The notes beneath the pieces were generated by a model, which saw only the letters and a program-made list of their open reading frames with translations, ran no database searches and was not told where the DNA came from. 64,000 nt of DNA from Bicyclus anynana (Eukaryota; Arthropoda; Insecta; Lepidoptera; Nymphalidae). The translations under genes were made by a program, and so were the position numbers. This document shows positions 12,222 to 22,699 of the stretch, piece by piece. How positions within the stretch are numbered: the first letter of the stretch is position 1; every line of letters begins with the position of its first letter. The stretch spans positions 8,460,109 through 8,524,108 of the forward strand of contig NC_069100.1 of the NCBI RefSeq assembly GCF_947172395.1. Direction: 5' to 3'.

Positions 12222-12681
12222 CTAGCCCATGAACAGGGGTTACATCCGCGTAGTTCCCGTTCCCGTGAGAATATAGACTATCGCAAATAACGTGGCTTAC
12301 TAGTGGTAAAAGAATTTTCGAAATCGGTTCAGTAGATCCAGAGCCCCTACAACTAAAGAAAGTTATTGGATAGAAGCAGGCGTTACTTTGCGGAAGTTCA
12401 TCATGATTATATAATGATTTATTTATTTTGCTATCATCCGCGAAAATTCGGCGAACCCATGCGACAACGTCACCCAGGTCCGACAAAATACTCTCTAAAG
12501 TATTTTGTCGGAAGTATTAAATGAGAGTATTTTGTCGGACCTGGGTGACGTTGTCGCATGGGTTCGCCGAATTTTCGCGGAGGATAGCAAAATAAATAAA
12601 TCATTATATAATAAAGAAAGTTACACCTTTATAATATTAAGAAGTGCATACATCAAAGCGAAGCTTGACCGGGTCCGCTAG
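12222..12681 (-). mobile_element. Helitron-like repeat split by an inverted-repeat element
   Basis: The left piece starts at CTAG 12222 (GTTACATCCGCGTAGTTCCC) and is interrupted at 12354. Sequence resumes at 12612 (CACCTTTATAATATTAAG). A separate CTAG-ending piece on the plus strand closes at 12681. Confidence 0.5.
12406..12612. repeat. 89-bp inverted repeat, 29-bp spacer
   Basis: Arms 12406-12494 and 12524-12612 match at 88 of 89 positions. Together with 40 bp on the left they sit between two copies of TAAAGAAAGTTA (12354-12365 and 12612-12623), consistent with insertion into the Helitron-like repeat. Confidence 0.92.
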
Positions 12682-13308
12682 TTAACTAACATTTTGGTCA
12701 AACACGCCGTTTGTAGGAGTTTTGTTATAGTGACGTCATGAAACATTTGAAATATATCTAGTACAACGATAATGAACTACTTAAGACCTTTTAAAAAAAC
12801 TGTCAAGTAGCCTTTTATATTTGACTCACAGAAAGAGAGACTTTACTTTAAAAGAAAAATGGTTTTTCTTCTAGTTATTAACATTACAGTAATGACACAC
12901 ACGCTTTCAGAAAAATTATCTACTGGCTTATTTAAATAAATGAAATTTAAAAAAAACATGCCTATGAAATAGTATTTATGTCGAAGTTAATGATTTTATG
13001 TTCAACACAGCATGGTAACCTGACAACCTATTCATTACGAAGCATTATTTTCAATTAACGTTCAAGTTTTAATTTTAAATTTAACCGCAAAGCGATTGTT
13101 GCTAACGGCTTTATCGCTATTTCACGCACCGTTTGCTTAAGTAGGAATTAAAAAAAACTCGTTTCCATATAAAAAAAATGTCACCTCGAATGTACATGTA
13201 TGTACATAAATGTATACGCAATAATGCCTAACTAATTATCACTTAAGGCGAACCTTCCCGAACGTTGTAGTCTTATTAATGAGAAGTCGTAGCTTCTTGT
13301 AAAGTTAA
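12682..13308. other. No gene seen
   Basis: AT-rich; nothing recognised. Confidence 0.6.
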
Positions 13309-13458
13309 CCATTGACGGTCAATTATTCTCACATTTCTGCAGCGCAAACGGCAGCAAAGCCGTTTCATAAGTCAAGCCGTCATGCACGCAGCGACCAATA
13401 CACGACCAGTTATAATCGTGGGTGCTGCAGAAACGTGAGAATAATTGATCGTCAATGG
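13309..13458. repeat. 150-bp element with 35-bp inverted ends
   Basis: Ends 13309-13343 and 13424-13458 (CCATTGACGGTCAATTATTC and its near complement) differ at two positions. MITE-like; no clear target duplication. Confidence 0.8.
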
Positions 13459-13479
13459 CGTGCATCAAGAGAAGTAGAG

Positions 13480-13616
13480 CTCGTTTCACCCGCGTGATTC
13501 CCGTTCCCGTAGGAATAAGAGGGTAATATATAGCCTATAGCCTTCCTCGATAAATGGGCTATCTAACACTGAAAGAACTTTTCAAATAGGACCAGTAGTT
13601 CCACCCCCTGGTGATG
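13480..13616 (-). mobile_element. Helitron-like short repeat
   Basis: GTTTCACCCGCGTGATTCCC to GGACCAGTAGTTCC, truncated where it meets the Penelope fragment. Confidence 0.6.
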
Positions 13617-13632
13617 GGGAGTGAAGGTTCCG

Positions 13633-14035
13633 TTACACTCTCCGACGGTTCATTAAGTCATCTTCATTAGACTCGTCTTCTTGTAAGCAAACCGAACTAA
13701 TGCTATCTTGTTCCAAGTTTGTTGTATGTGACAATGAAAGAAATAGCGGTTTCCACGCTGTGGGCAGCAACCATCTATGATCCCAATTAAAATTCGGGTG
13801 ACGACTAATTTCTATCGCTTCACGTATCTTACGAGGTACTAGAAACTTTTCCCTTGATAATACAGAAGCCTTATCAAAACGGATATAATGAGTCGTACCC
13901 GAAGCTAGAACATGCTCGGCTATTGCTGAACTGTCCGTGTTGTGTGTTCTTTTACTCTTGTGGTGATGTTACGGCGAGTCTCACCGATGTATGATCTACC
14001 ACTACTACTATGATGTACTATTACTCTGTGAATTG
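13633..14035 (-). pseudogene. Penelope-like element fragment, GIY-YIG endonuclease end
   Basis: Minus-strand reading gives GRSYIGETRRNITTRVKEHT, a GIY-YIG-type motif with its conserved Arg and His, then after one frameshift SAIAEHVLASGTTHYIRF, REKFLVPRKIREAIEI and a short tail to a stop at 13633-13635. This is the order seen at the C-terminus of Penelope retroelements. The reverse transcriptase part is not present, so it is a 3' fragment. A Helitron-like repeat abuts its 3' end. Confidence 0.82.
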
Positions 14036-14977
14036 AGTGGTTATTTCGTCAGTGTTCCGTCTGCGAGTACTAAGAAAAACTCACCAAAGTCACGTTAGTA
14101 ATTATGCAAACATATTACGTAACACTGTTGTGTTGAATCTTCTTTTGTTGTCATTTCCAACGAGTCACCTTTAGTTTTAACGGACAGTTTAAAAGTATTG
14201 ATAGTTTTCTTTCCCACAACCTTTAAATTTATTCATGTGACAAATTGTAGCTTATGCTTCTCCAATGTCCTACGATCTTTGATTAGTCTTTTTATACAAA
14301 GTTAAGAAGATTATCTTTGTAGAAAAAATAATCAAAATTGGTTTAGTAGTTAAGTGATTATTTTGTTCTACAAAGACAAGATTATCTTTATAGAAATAAT
14401 CAAAATTGGTTTAGTAGTTAAGGCGTGAAAGTACACAGAAAGGCTCTGAGTTACTTAAACAGAACGAAGAGTTACTTTTGTTGGATTTTGCTTAACTAGT
14501 TTGGTTAACGCGTCACATGAATGGACTCATGATAAAAAACCCCGCATGAGTTCGAAACTAGTCGATCAAATTTCCAAAAATCATTCGATTTTGAGTCGTT
14601 TTTCTATTTCATTTTCTACGCTGACGCATAGTATGAATTCTAAAATATTGGCACTTTTAGGTCCCAAGAGGCAATATTCCAAGGTCTACTAGGGCCAAGG
14701 TGTAGAAGCACAAGAATATATTACAAGATACTATGTTGTACGGCGGAGCTAAGCATAGCAACGTACAAAGGTAGAATCGTCGGTTCCAAAGAGTGAACGA
14801 CAGTCCGCAAGGGCAAATGTAATTTGTTCCACGTACAGTCGGACACGCGTTTACATGCTCTAAGATCAGACATTGCATTTTTGATAGATTTCAAAAACAT
14901 TGGTAGTATGTACATTTGTTATAATTCGCGATTCTTGTAGTTAAGGAGGGAAGGAAACTATATCACTATGATTTTGT
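14036..14977. other. No gene seen; possible retroelement scraps
   Basis: Apart from the direct repeat at 14308-14431, the stretch 14670-14915 has a higher-GC, once-coding look but no motif that could be named. Confidence 0.5.
14308..14431 (+). repeat. Direct repeat pair of about 47 bp
   Basis: AGATTATCTTTGTAGAAA..AATAATCAAAATTGGTTTAG occurs twice, about 77 bp apart, with small differences. Confidence 0.75.
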
Positions 14978-15200
14978 TAAAATTCAAAATTCATTTATTT
15001 CAATTAAGCTTATTTACTTACTTACACTTTTGAAACGTCAAGTTATGTCATGATTTAATGGTGTTAAGTGAAGTCGAAAACTTAAAATTAAAGGGTTGCA
15101 AATGCGCCTTGGTCCAAGAAGAACCCACAACCATAGATGTACATATCCCACAACAAACTCAGCCAAGGTTTACTTTTTTTTTTTGTTTACCACCAATTTA
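14978..15200 (-). mobile_element. SINE family 5, 3' part
   Basis: Reverse copy: ATTCATTTATTTCAATTAAG tail, then AAGTCGAAAACTTAAAATTA and GCGCCTTGGTCCAAGAAGA. The tRNA-like head is lost. Confidence 0.72.
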
Positions 15201-15424
15201 CGAACTCAATTAGTTATATTAATAAAACAACATCATCAATAGTGTACGGTTACTTTACAGCTGAATATTACAGTGTAGGTCCTAAATTAGTCACAGGATT
15301 GTGGATCTCGCTGATGATGTATAGACGGGATTCGACCTTGTATCGATTCCCATCTTCCTGTCAAATCTGAGTTCTTTGTTTATACAAATTTAAAACTAAC
15401 TCTGTCTACTCTTATCTTTGCTTC

Positions 15425-15590
15425 TGTAGCCAAGTAGCCCAGTTGTAGCCGAGTTGCCCTGTAACAATGACATTTGCTATTGACATGTTACGTGATCAAG
15501 ATCATAGATCACCATACATTTTTCTAGGTTTCGAAGCGTTTGCGATTGTAGAAAGAGAATCGATGTGCCTCTTGCCTACAGGGGCTGTTA
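15425..15590. repeat. Palindromic hairpin element, decayed copy
   Basis: Right arm well kept (CATACATTTTTCTAGGTTTC, GAAGCGTTTGCGATTG); left arm largely replaced, though CTGTAGCCAAGTAGCC remains. Confidence 0.65.
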
Positions 15591-16140
15591 TGTTTACCTC
15601 TCTATACTAAATATAGAATGCTGGATTTCAATGAAATTGGTTATGATATTAATAGGAGCTTGGAGAATGACAGAGGTTACTTAGTAAATGAAAGTGTAGT
15701 AAGTGAAGTCGGTTACAAAGAAATTTAAAGTGAGTGAAATATTTATTAGTTGGAACCAGAACATATTTCTAGGTAGGTATTATTATTAGGATTTGCCACG
15801 GGCGAATTCGTTGGCAACAGCTAGAATATAAAATACAAAACAATAAAATAATTATCGTTATCCAATTATTGTAGCCGAGTGTACATTTATAATTTGCATC
15901 AGCGCGTAATTAGCAAATATTAACATTATTGTAATCAATGCCAAGACTTTTTATTACACTGGTATTTTATTGTATTACCGTCTTCGGGATAAATGTTTTA
16001 TACATGAATCTATACAAATCTACCTATAATAATATTAAAATATGATGAATTTTTATTAATTAGACTTAACTCAGCTTCAGGGCAGCGTATTGTTCGACGT
16101 GTATAGTAACCTATAGGCTGATATTTGTGATGATAACTAA
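15591..16140. other. No gene seen
   Basis: AT-rich; nothing recognised. Confidence 0.6.
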
Positions 16141-16400
16141 CTAGCCGACGTCCCGCGGTTTCACCCTCGTAGTTCCTGTTCTCGTGAGATTAGGGGGATA
16201 AAATTTAGCCTACGACACTTACGAATAACGTGTTTTTCTAGTGGTGAAAGAATTTTCATAATCGGTTCAGTAGATCATCATCATCATTGCATCATCACTT
16301 ACCATCAGGTGAGATTTTAGTCAAGGCCTAACTTGTAAAGAATAAAAAAAAAACCCTATAATACCACAAACTTTACCCCTTTACATTATTAGTATAATAT
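16141..16400 (-). mobile_element. Helitron-like short repeat, interrupted
   Basis: CTAG at 16141-16144 after an A, GCGGTTTCACCCTCGTAGTT, then a foreign tail at 16276-16353, then ACAAACTTTACCCC and ATTATTAGTATAATA. Confidence 0.55.
16276..16353 (+). repeat. SINE/LINE 3' tail inserted into Helitron-like repeat
   Basis: CATCATCACTTACCATCAGG through TTGTAAAGAATAAAAAAAA splits the Helitron-like copy 16141-16400: sequence typical of that repeat resumes at ACCACAAACTTTACCCC. Confidence 0.65.
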
Positions 16401-16823
16401 TCGTATCATATCATATCGTAATCGTAGAAGTAAGTGCGAGAGGATTACTAGCAAAATCTCTCTATAACTAGCTTAAAGATCTTTGCCTATCTAGAACTTG
16501 ACCAAGTTCTATAACATGCATCCAAAGCTGTTCTAGTAGATCTTACCAAATTAGTTGTACCTACCTAGGAAAAGGGGAGTGTTAATCGACTGTCAAGGAA
16601 TGCCTTAACCCTACGCCTATTGGTCACAAGTCCAGGGTTTTTCTCTCTGCTACTCGACAGACCCCGACATCTGCTGTCTATTATCGGCTCAAACATAGAA
16701 GCTAGGGAAAAACCTATATTATACATATATAATTGTACATAGGTACAGTACAATTAGACAAGCTCTGTATCTCTATCGGACACACTCCGTCACAAAGAGC
16801 TGCTTCGACTATTACACTTCACA
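16401..16823. other. No gene seen
   Basis: Nothing recognised. Confidence 0.6.
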
Positions 16824-17021
16824 CTAATATTATAAAGGCGAAAGTTTGTGTGTAAGTGTGTAAGTATATTTGTTCCTCTTTTACGCTGAAGCGATTTGGC
16901 TGAAATTTGGAATGGAAATAGATTTTACTCTAGATTAATAAATTACTTTTCATCCCGGAAAAATCCATGGTTCCATCCGTGGATGGATTTTCCATCCACG
17001 AAGTCGCGGGCGTCCGCGAGT
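16824..17021 (+). mobile_element. Helitron-like short repeat
   Basis: ACACTAATATTATAAAGGCG to GTCGCGGGCGTCCGCGAG, with CGAG where CTAG is expected. It contains a GGATGGATTTTCCATCC palindrome. Confidence 0.5.
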
Positions 17022-17582
17022 TACTAATAAATCGGTTCAAACTTCGAATCTAGGGAAAAACCTACGCTACGCACATTGTATGTATAAAATATATGTATAT
17101 ATGTGTGCTTGTAACGCGTTAACAATGTGTTACAAACGTGAGTCAGGCCGCTGTAAAATACAGATAACGTATCGCGCACAAACAGACGGACAGTTACATC
17201 CAGTCACTCTATTTACGATCTTATTTAACATATCATAAAGCTCAGTTTTCAAAGTGACAGGTATATCTAGTTTTAAGTGCTGCATCGAGTGAGTAGGTAT
17301 ACGCAAATACCCCACTTCCACTTGTTCGGAAATAGCTTCATTAAAAAAAAAACTACAATCTTTGTATACCTACCTAGGATTTTAAGTCATCATCATTATT
17401 AGCAACTACATGGCCAGGCCTCATTATCTCATATTGGATTTGTAGTACGCCCATACATTCTCCTATACATATTACTTTCTTCTATTATGTACGTAATAAT
17501 ATGACTATTTCATAATTAATGCTGTCTTTAGAATATAACCTTTTCTCTTACTTAAATTTACGCGTGTCTGTAAAGTTAGTTT
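17022..17582. other. No gene seen
   Basis: Nothing recognised. GTTCAAACTTCGAATCTAGG-like sequence near 17035 echoes 16690, a small local duplication. Confidence 0.5.
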
Positions 17583-17622
17583 AATAAAGTAACTAACAAG
17601 TTAACTTGTTAGTTACTTTATT
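17583..17622. repeat. Perfect 40-bp palindrome
   Basis: AATAAAGTAACTAACAAGTT followed by its exact reverse complement, with no spacer. AAACTAACTATT-type tandem copies follow to about 17690, and GTCTGTAAAGTTAG / CTAACTTTACAGAC flank the block. Confidence 0.9.
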
Positions 17623-17686
17623 ATTAAACTATTATTAAACTAACTATTATTAAACTAACTAACTATTATTAAACTAACTTTACAGA

Positions 17687-18031
17687 CACCACGCAGTTTC
17701 ATCGGCGTAGTTACCATTCCCGTAGGGATGGAGGTATAAAATATAGCCTATAGCACTCAGGAATAGTGTAGTTTCCCAACAGTGAAAGAATTTTTCAAAT
17801 CGGTTCAGAAGTTTTAAAGCCTATTCAACGCAAACAATCAAATCTCTCCTCTTTATAATATTTCTAGCTGACGCCGCACGGTTTCACCCCCGTAGGATTA
17901 TGGGGATAATATATAGCCTTCCTCGATAAATGGGCTATCTAACACTGAAAGATTTCTTCATATCAGACCAGTAGTTCCTGGGATTAGCGCGTTCAAGCAA
18001 ACAAACAAACTCTTCAAAATATTAGTATAGA
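17687..18031 (-). mobile_element. Two abutting Helitron-like repeats
   Basis: One copy at about 17687-17860 (CGTAGTTACCATTCCCGTAG to CTCTTTATAATATT) is followed by a second from CTAG 17864 to ATTAGTATAGA|T 18031. The second appears inserted in the 5' end of the first. Confidence 0.55.
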
Positions 18032-18457
18032 TTAGTTTATTATTAAACTTACTAAATGGAATAAAGAGAAAATGTATTCATTTTCCTCTTGGTCAGACCC
18101 AGGAATCGAACCCGGTACCAATCAGACTGACTACTAAGTACTTAGTACTTGGCAGTTATTCTTGACTGTACTTATCAGCCATTTAAATATTATCACTTAC
18201 CTGTTATTTCAGGGTTCTTTAAAACAGGTAACTGTTATCTATGAAGTCATTGTGATGTGTAATTATAATTTTGTTGTGACTTCGTCTTTTTTACAATCAT
18301 TTAAAATATTTTAAACTTTTAAAATTGGTACCATTAATGCCATTGTCGATTTAGAAACATTTAACTCTAAATTTAACTTTTGTTAAGCTGACAATGAACT
18401 AAAATTTCAATATATTTTTTAAAGCTGTAGTTAATATTCTTCTTTCCGTCTTTACAG
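18032..18457. other. Sequence upstream of golgin exon A (intron)
   Basis: A tRNA-like fragment (CCCAGGAATCGAACCCGG, reverse) at 18092-18125, then AT-rich sequence with a pyrimidine tract leading to the acceptor at 18457. Confidence 0.6.
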
Positions 18458-21400
18458 AGATTGTCGAGGAAAAATGGACTTAAAGAAGAAGAATCGAGCT
18501 GGTACTGGGATCCACCTTCACAAGCATCTAGAAGTGACCATGAAATCGAAAAGCAATACAAGTTGCAAATACAAGCTTTACAAAGTGAATTATCCTCCTT
18601 GAAAGATCGGAACCTGCCAGATGATGTAAACAATGAAGAAGTCATAAGGCTTCTACAAGAAAATCAAAACCTCACATCCAGCTTAGAAGACTTAGATAAC
18701 CAACACCAAATAGCTATGGAAAGGCTACTAACATTGAAAAAAGAATTACAGAAAAACTTTGAAGTCTTGAAACAAGAGCATCAAGAATTAAAAAACAGCA
18801 ATGATGAATACACAGATGAAATAAAAGTATTATTACGTAAAATAAGTGAGAAAGATCAAGAAATAGAAAGTCTTAAAACAGCACATCCTGATTATGATAC
18901 TCTTTTCCACAAATACCAGAACTTAGAAAGAATACATAGCTTGCTAAGGGAAAATGCTGAAAAGTTTCAAGAAGAAAATCAGGAATTACATGAAGAAGTT
19001 TTTAAATTACAAGAAAAAGTGACTAAATTAGAACATGATGCAGAAGTGGCTAATAAATTGAATGAACCGTCACACATGGTGCCGATGGATAAGTATGAAA
19101 ACATATTAAAAGAATTAAATGATTTGAAACATAGGCGTGTCTCTAATTCAGTACATCTAGATGAAGTAAATATAGACGATAATGCTAAAAGTGTAATAGA
19201 AACACTTAAAAGAGATATAGATGACTTGAAATTAAAGTTATCTCAACGCGATAGAGAATATAATGAGACTATAGAAATTAAATTTATAAAACCAGATAAA
19301 ATCATGCAGTTATATAATCGTTACGTTAATTTTGATTTACCTGTAGATTATGTAGGTGAAATCCCGACAGAAACAGAAAATGTTATCATGCAAAAACTAG
19401 AGGGTGTATTTAAAACTTTGAATTCATTTAAAATAGATATTGATGCTCTAGAAAACAAACTATCAGAAAAAAAGCTTTGCATAAATAATTTACAATCGCA
19501 AATTGAAGATGTGACTACGGAAAATGAATATTTGACATCCGATATACAGCACCTTGAGAGTGAATTGGAAGAAATGAAAAAGAACAATGATTTTCTTCTT
19601 TCAGAAATAGCGGCCTTAAAAAATACCTCTAAATTGGAACCAATCATTGAAACTCATGAAGACAATCTTGCAAAATTAGAGACTGAACTCGCTGATTGTA
19701 ATAGAATAAACAAAACATTTGAATCCGAAATAAAAAGGATAGAGAACGAGCTAAAGGATGTACAAAATGAGAAAAAAATATTACAAGAATGCCTTAATGA
19801 TATGAAAAATAAGTATACTTCAATGCTTAATGAATTAAAGATGTGTAAAGCGCAGACACAAGCTGTACAAGAACTAGAAAATAATGCAAATGTTACACAT
19901 AGTGTTAAATTACAGGAAGCTATAGATAAAATAGATAACTTGCAAAAACGCTTACATTCCGCTAACTCTAAAAATGAACAACTTTCTATCGACATTCATA
20001 TCCTGGAAAACGATAAAGTATTACTAGCTAAACAAATTGAAGACCTAAAACAAGAAAAACAGTCAATGTGCGATGCGCACAAAGAATTAGAGTATACAAA
20101 CAATACTTTAAATAGCAGTATAAATGATCTTAAGAATAAACTAGATGAATCTATAAATCATAAACAAGATTTAGACAACAAGATAAAACAACTCGAGCAT
20201 GAGATTAAAGCTAAAAAAAGAAGTCCACATATTGACTCAGAAAATACTCCTCTGAACGAAGATACAATAACTACAGAATCTGAAGCCATTGTTGAAAATG
20301 CATCATCTGTAACGATGACAGTAAATATGCGAGATAGTTTACTGCAAGAAAAATCAATTCTTGAAGAGAAATTTAAATCACTAACTAATGACTTTGTAAA
20401 ACTTCAAAGCCAACAACAAGAATTAATTAATGAAACTAATTTATTAAAAGAAAAGATACTTATTGAGGCTCACGAGAAGTCTGAACTTCAAAAGATCATT
20501 AACGATTTAAAAGTAAAAGCTGATCAGTATGATGCTACCAATAATACACTCTTAATCTTAAAAGATGAAAACAAATACCTTTTAGATAAAAAATTACAAC
20601 TTGAAGTAGAAATATCTTCCACGGACAACAAAATTATGGAATTAGAAAATGAATTTGAAAAATTCATCGCAGATATTAACGATAAAGATTCCATAATAAA
20701 TGACCTTAACATGACGGTAAATAAAAATAATCTTGAACTTGAAAGTCTAAATCAAAATGTTACTGATCTTGAAAAAAGTGTTCAAATAAAAAGTCAAGAA
20801 ATTAGGAACCTCGTTATAACTGTGGAAGAACTAACACAAAAACTAAACAGCGTTACAATCAGTTCCAACCAAAGTAACGAAGAATTGAGTAAGTTACAAG
20901 TAGAGAAAGAAGAACTTAACCAACAAATATACATTCTTAACGATGAAATTATTCACAAAAACTCGGAAATTTCTAAAATGAATGGTATAGTTACGGAATC
21001 AGAAAAATCCTATACAGAAATCAAATCACAATTAGACAGTAAAGATAAAGAAATAAAGGAATTAAAACAGTCCATTGTAGAATTAACAGACAAAATAAAA
21101 GCTTCAGAGAACACCACTCAACCAAACGATGAATATGCTAAATTGTTAGAAGAGAAACAGGCAATAGAAAAGGTATCAGTAGAACTAGAGAAAGTTTTAA
21201 ACATAAAAGAAAAAGAATTAGTAGATACACAAAATAAAATGGTGTTATTAGAAAATACAGTTAAAGAATTGAAAATTGTCATAGATAATGCTACCATTGA
21301 AAAGAATGACATTATAAATTTAGTGAATTTAAAACATAATGAAAGTATACAATACCACAATGAAATACAGAGGTTAAACCAAGTTCTACTTGAACAGAAT

Positions 21401-21673
21401 AATGAATTTAAAAAAATTATCGAAGAAAAAGATCTATTATTAAAAAATAATACTAACTGCACGAATTGTGAATCATTACAACTAAATCTCAAAGAAAAGG
21501 ATGACATACTAGTGGCATTAAATAAAAACGTCACAGAACAAGAAAAGTTAAAAACGGAATTATTAAACGCAAGTGAAGCATTTAAGAATCTGACGAAGAG
21601 ATGCGAAGATCTAGAAACAAAGTTAGCAATGCAATTGGAGACTGTAAAGAAATTGACGGCAGAAAATGTACAG
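18458..21673 (+). CDS. TRIP11 (Gmap): TRIP11/Gmap exon A: 3216-bp coiled-coil exon
   Basis: Acceptor TTTACAG ends at 18457 and the donor CAG|GTAGGT follows 21673; both ends are phase 0 and the exon is exactly 1072 codons. There is no ATG at the open frame's 5' end and an in-frame TAG lies at 18428, so this is an internal exon and not a gene start. The translation is dominated by K/E/L/N/I heptads (long parallel coiled coil). A non-heptad break rich in aromatic residues and proline occurs around residues 277-310 (KPDKIMQLYNRYVNF), and a single CTNC pair occurs near residue 1005. Codons are strongly A/T-ending, as in the surrounding DNA. The reading frame continues past the donor only to a TGA at 21686-21688. 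Confidence 0.93.
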
Positions 21674-22663
21674 GTAGGTGAATTGTGAAAAAAAATCAAT
21701 TTGTTGAAAAATATATCTCGAACACAGATGGAGTGGACTTGTTAGGAGGAGGATGAAAATGTACACCCCTTTCGGTTTCTACACGACATCGTACCGGAAA
21801 TCTAAATCGCTTGGCGGTACGTCTTTGCCAGCCAGACCTGGACCGCTTAAATAAACTCAATCGGCCTAGCCATGGATCGACCCAGGACCTCCGTCTTGTA
21901 AATTTACCGAGCATACCACTGCGCCACGGAGGCTGTCAAATCGTCGATCATATTTACCCTGCGTCGTCTTACATAGAAATATCTGTGGCATGTCACACGA
22001 TGCGCTCCGGCGCCGCACCGTACTTGCAACCACCGACACGAGGCGGGGAGGGGTGAATGCGTTGCGACGTCGGAGCGGCACCGCTCAGTTGTTTATACGT
22101 CACAACTTCACAATGATTTACAAACTGTACAACGCTGCTACGGCGCCGCTGCGACATAACGTTGCGGCACCGCACCGCTCTTGTACCCGCTGATACGGTG
22201 AACTCTTTGCGATGCGGCGCCGCAACGCACCGTGTGCCCTCGCTCTGACTCGTTTCCTTGTCCTGCTCTTAGTTGTCAGAGCAAGAACAGAACTCCTCGC
22301 GCGAGCTGGAAAGGTTGCGCCACCACCTCGTGGAGTTAGAAGAGAACTACACCCAGGAGCTCATGGCTTCTGAGCAGAAGCTGTGCGAGTGCCAGGCCAG
22401 GCTGCATCAGGTCGAGGAGAGGGCTAAGCAAACCAGCACCGTTTACACCAGCAATAGGTAATTTTAATCGACTGAAAAGTCTGTAGCTAAGTTACACATA
22501 AATTATCTTTCTACAAACGCTATCGCTTCGAAAACTAACTAAAAAAATGTATGACAATGATATATCCAATTTATAGGTTGATTGTTTGATGCATGCCATA
22601 CATTTTTATGTTTTCAAAGCGTTAGTGTTTGTAGAAGAGAACGCCTTTTTCCTTATAAAGGTA

Positions 22664-22699
<36 letters not shown>

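Noticed and set aside
21118..21699. 193-codon minus-strand frame
   Set aside because: It is the mirror of the A-rich coiled-coil exon (Ser/Phe/Asn-rich antisense), with no independent support.
22273..22461. Independent short gene
   Set aside because: Starts with TTG after a splice acceptor and joins in phase to neighbours; it is golgin exon B.
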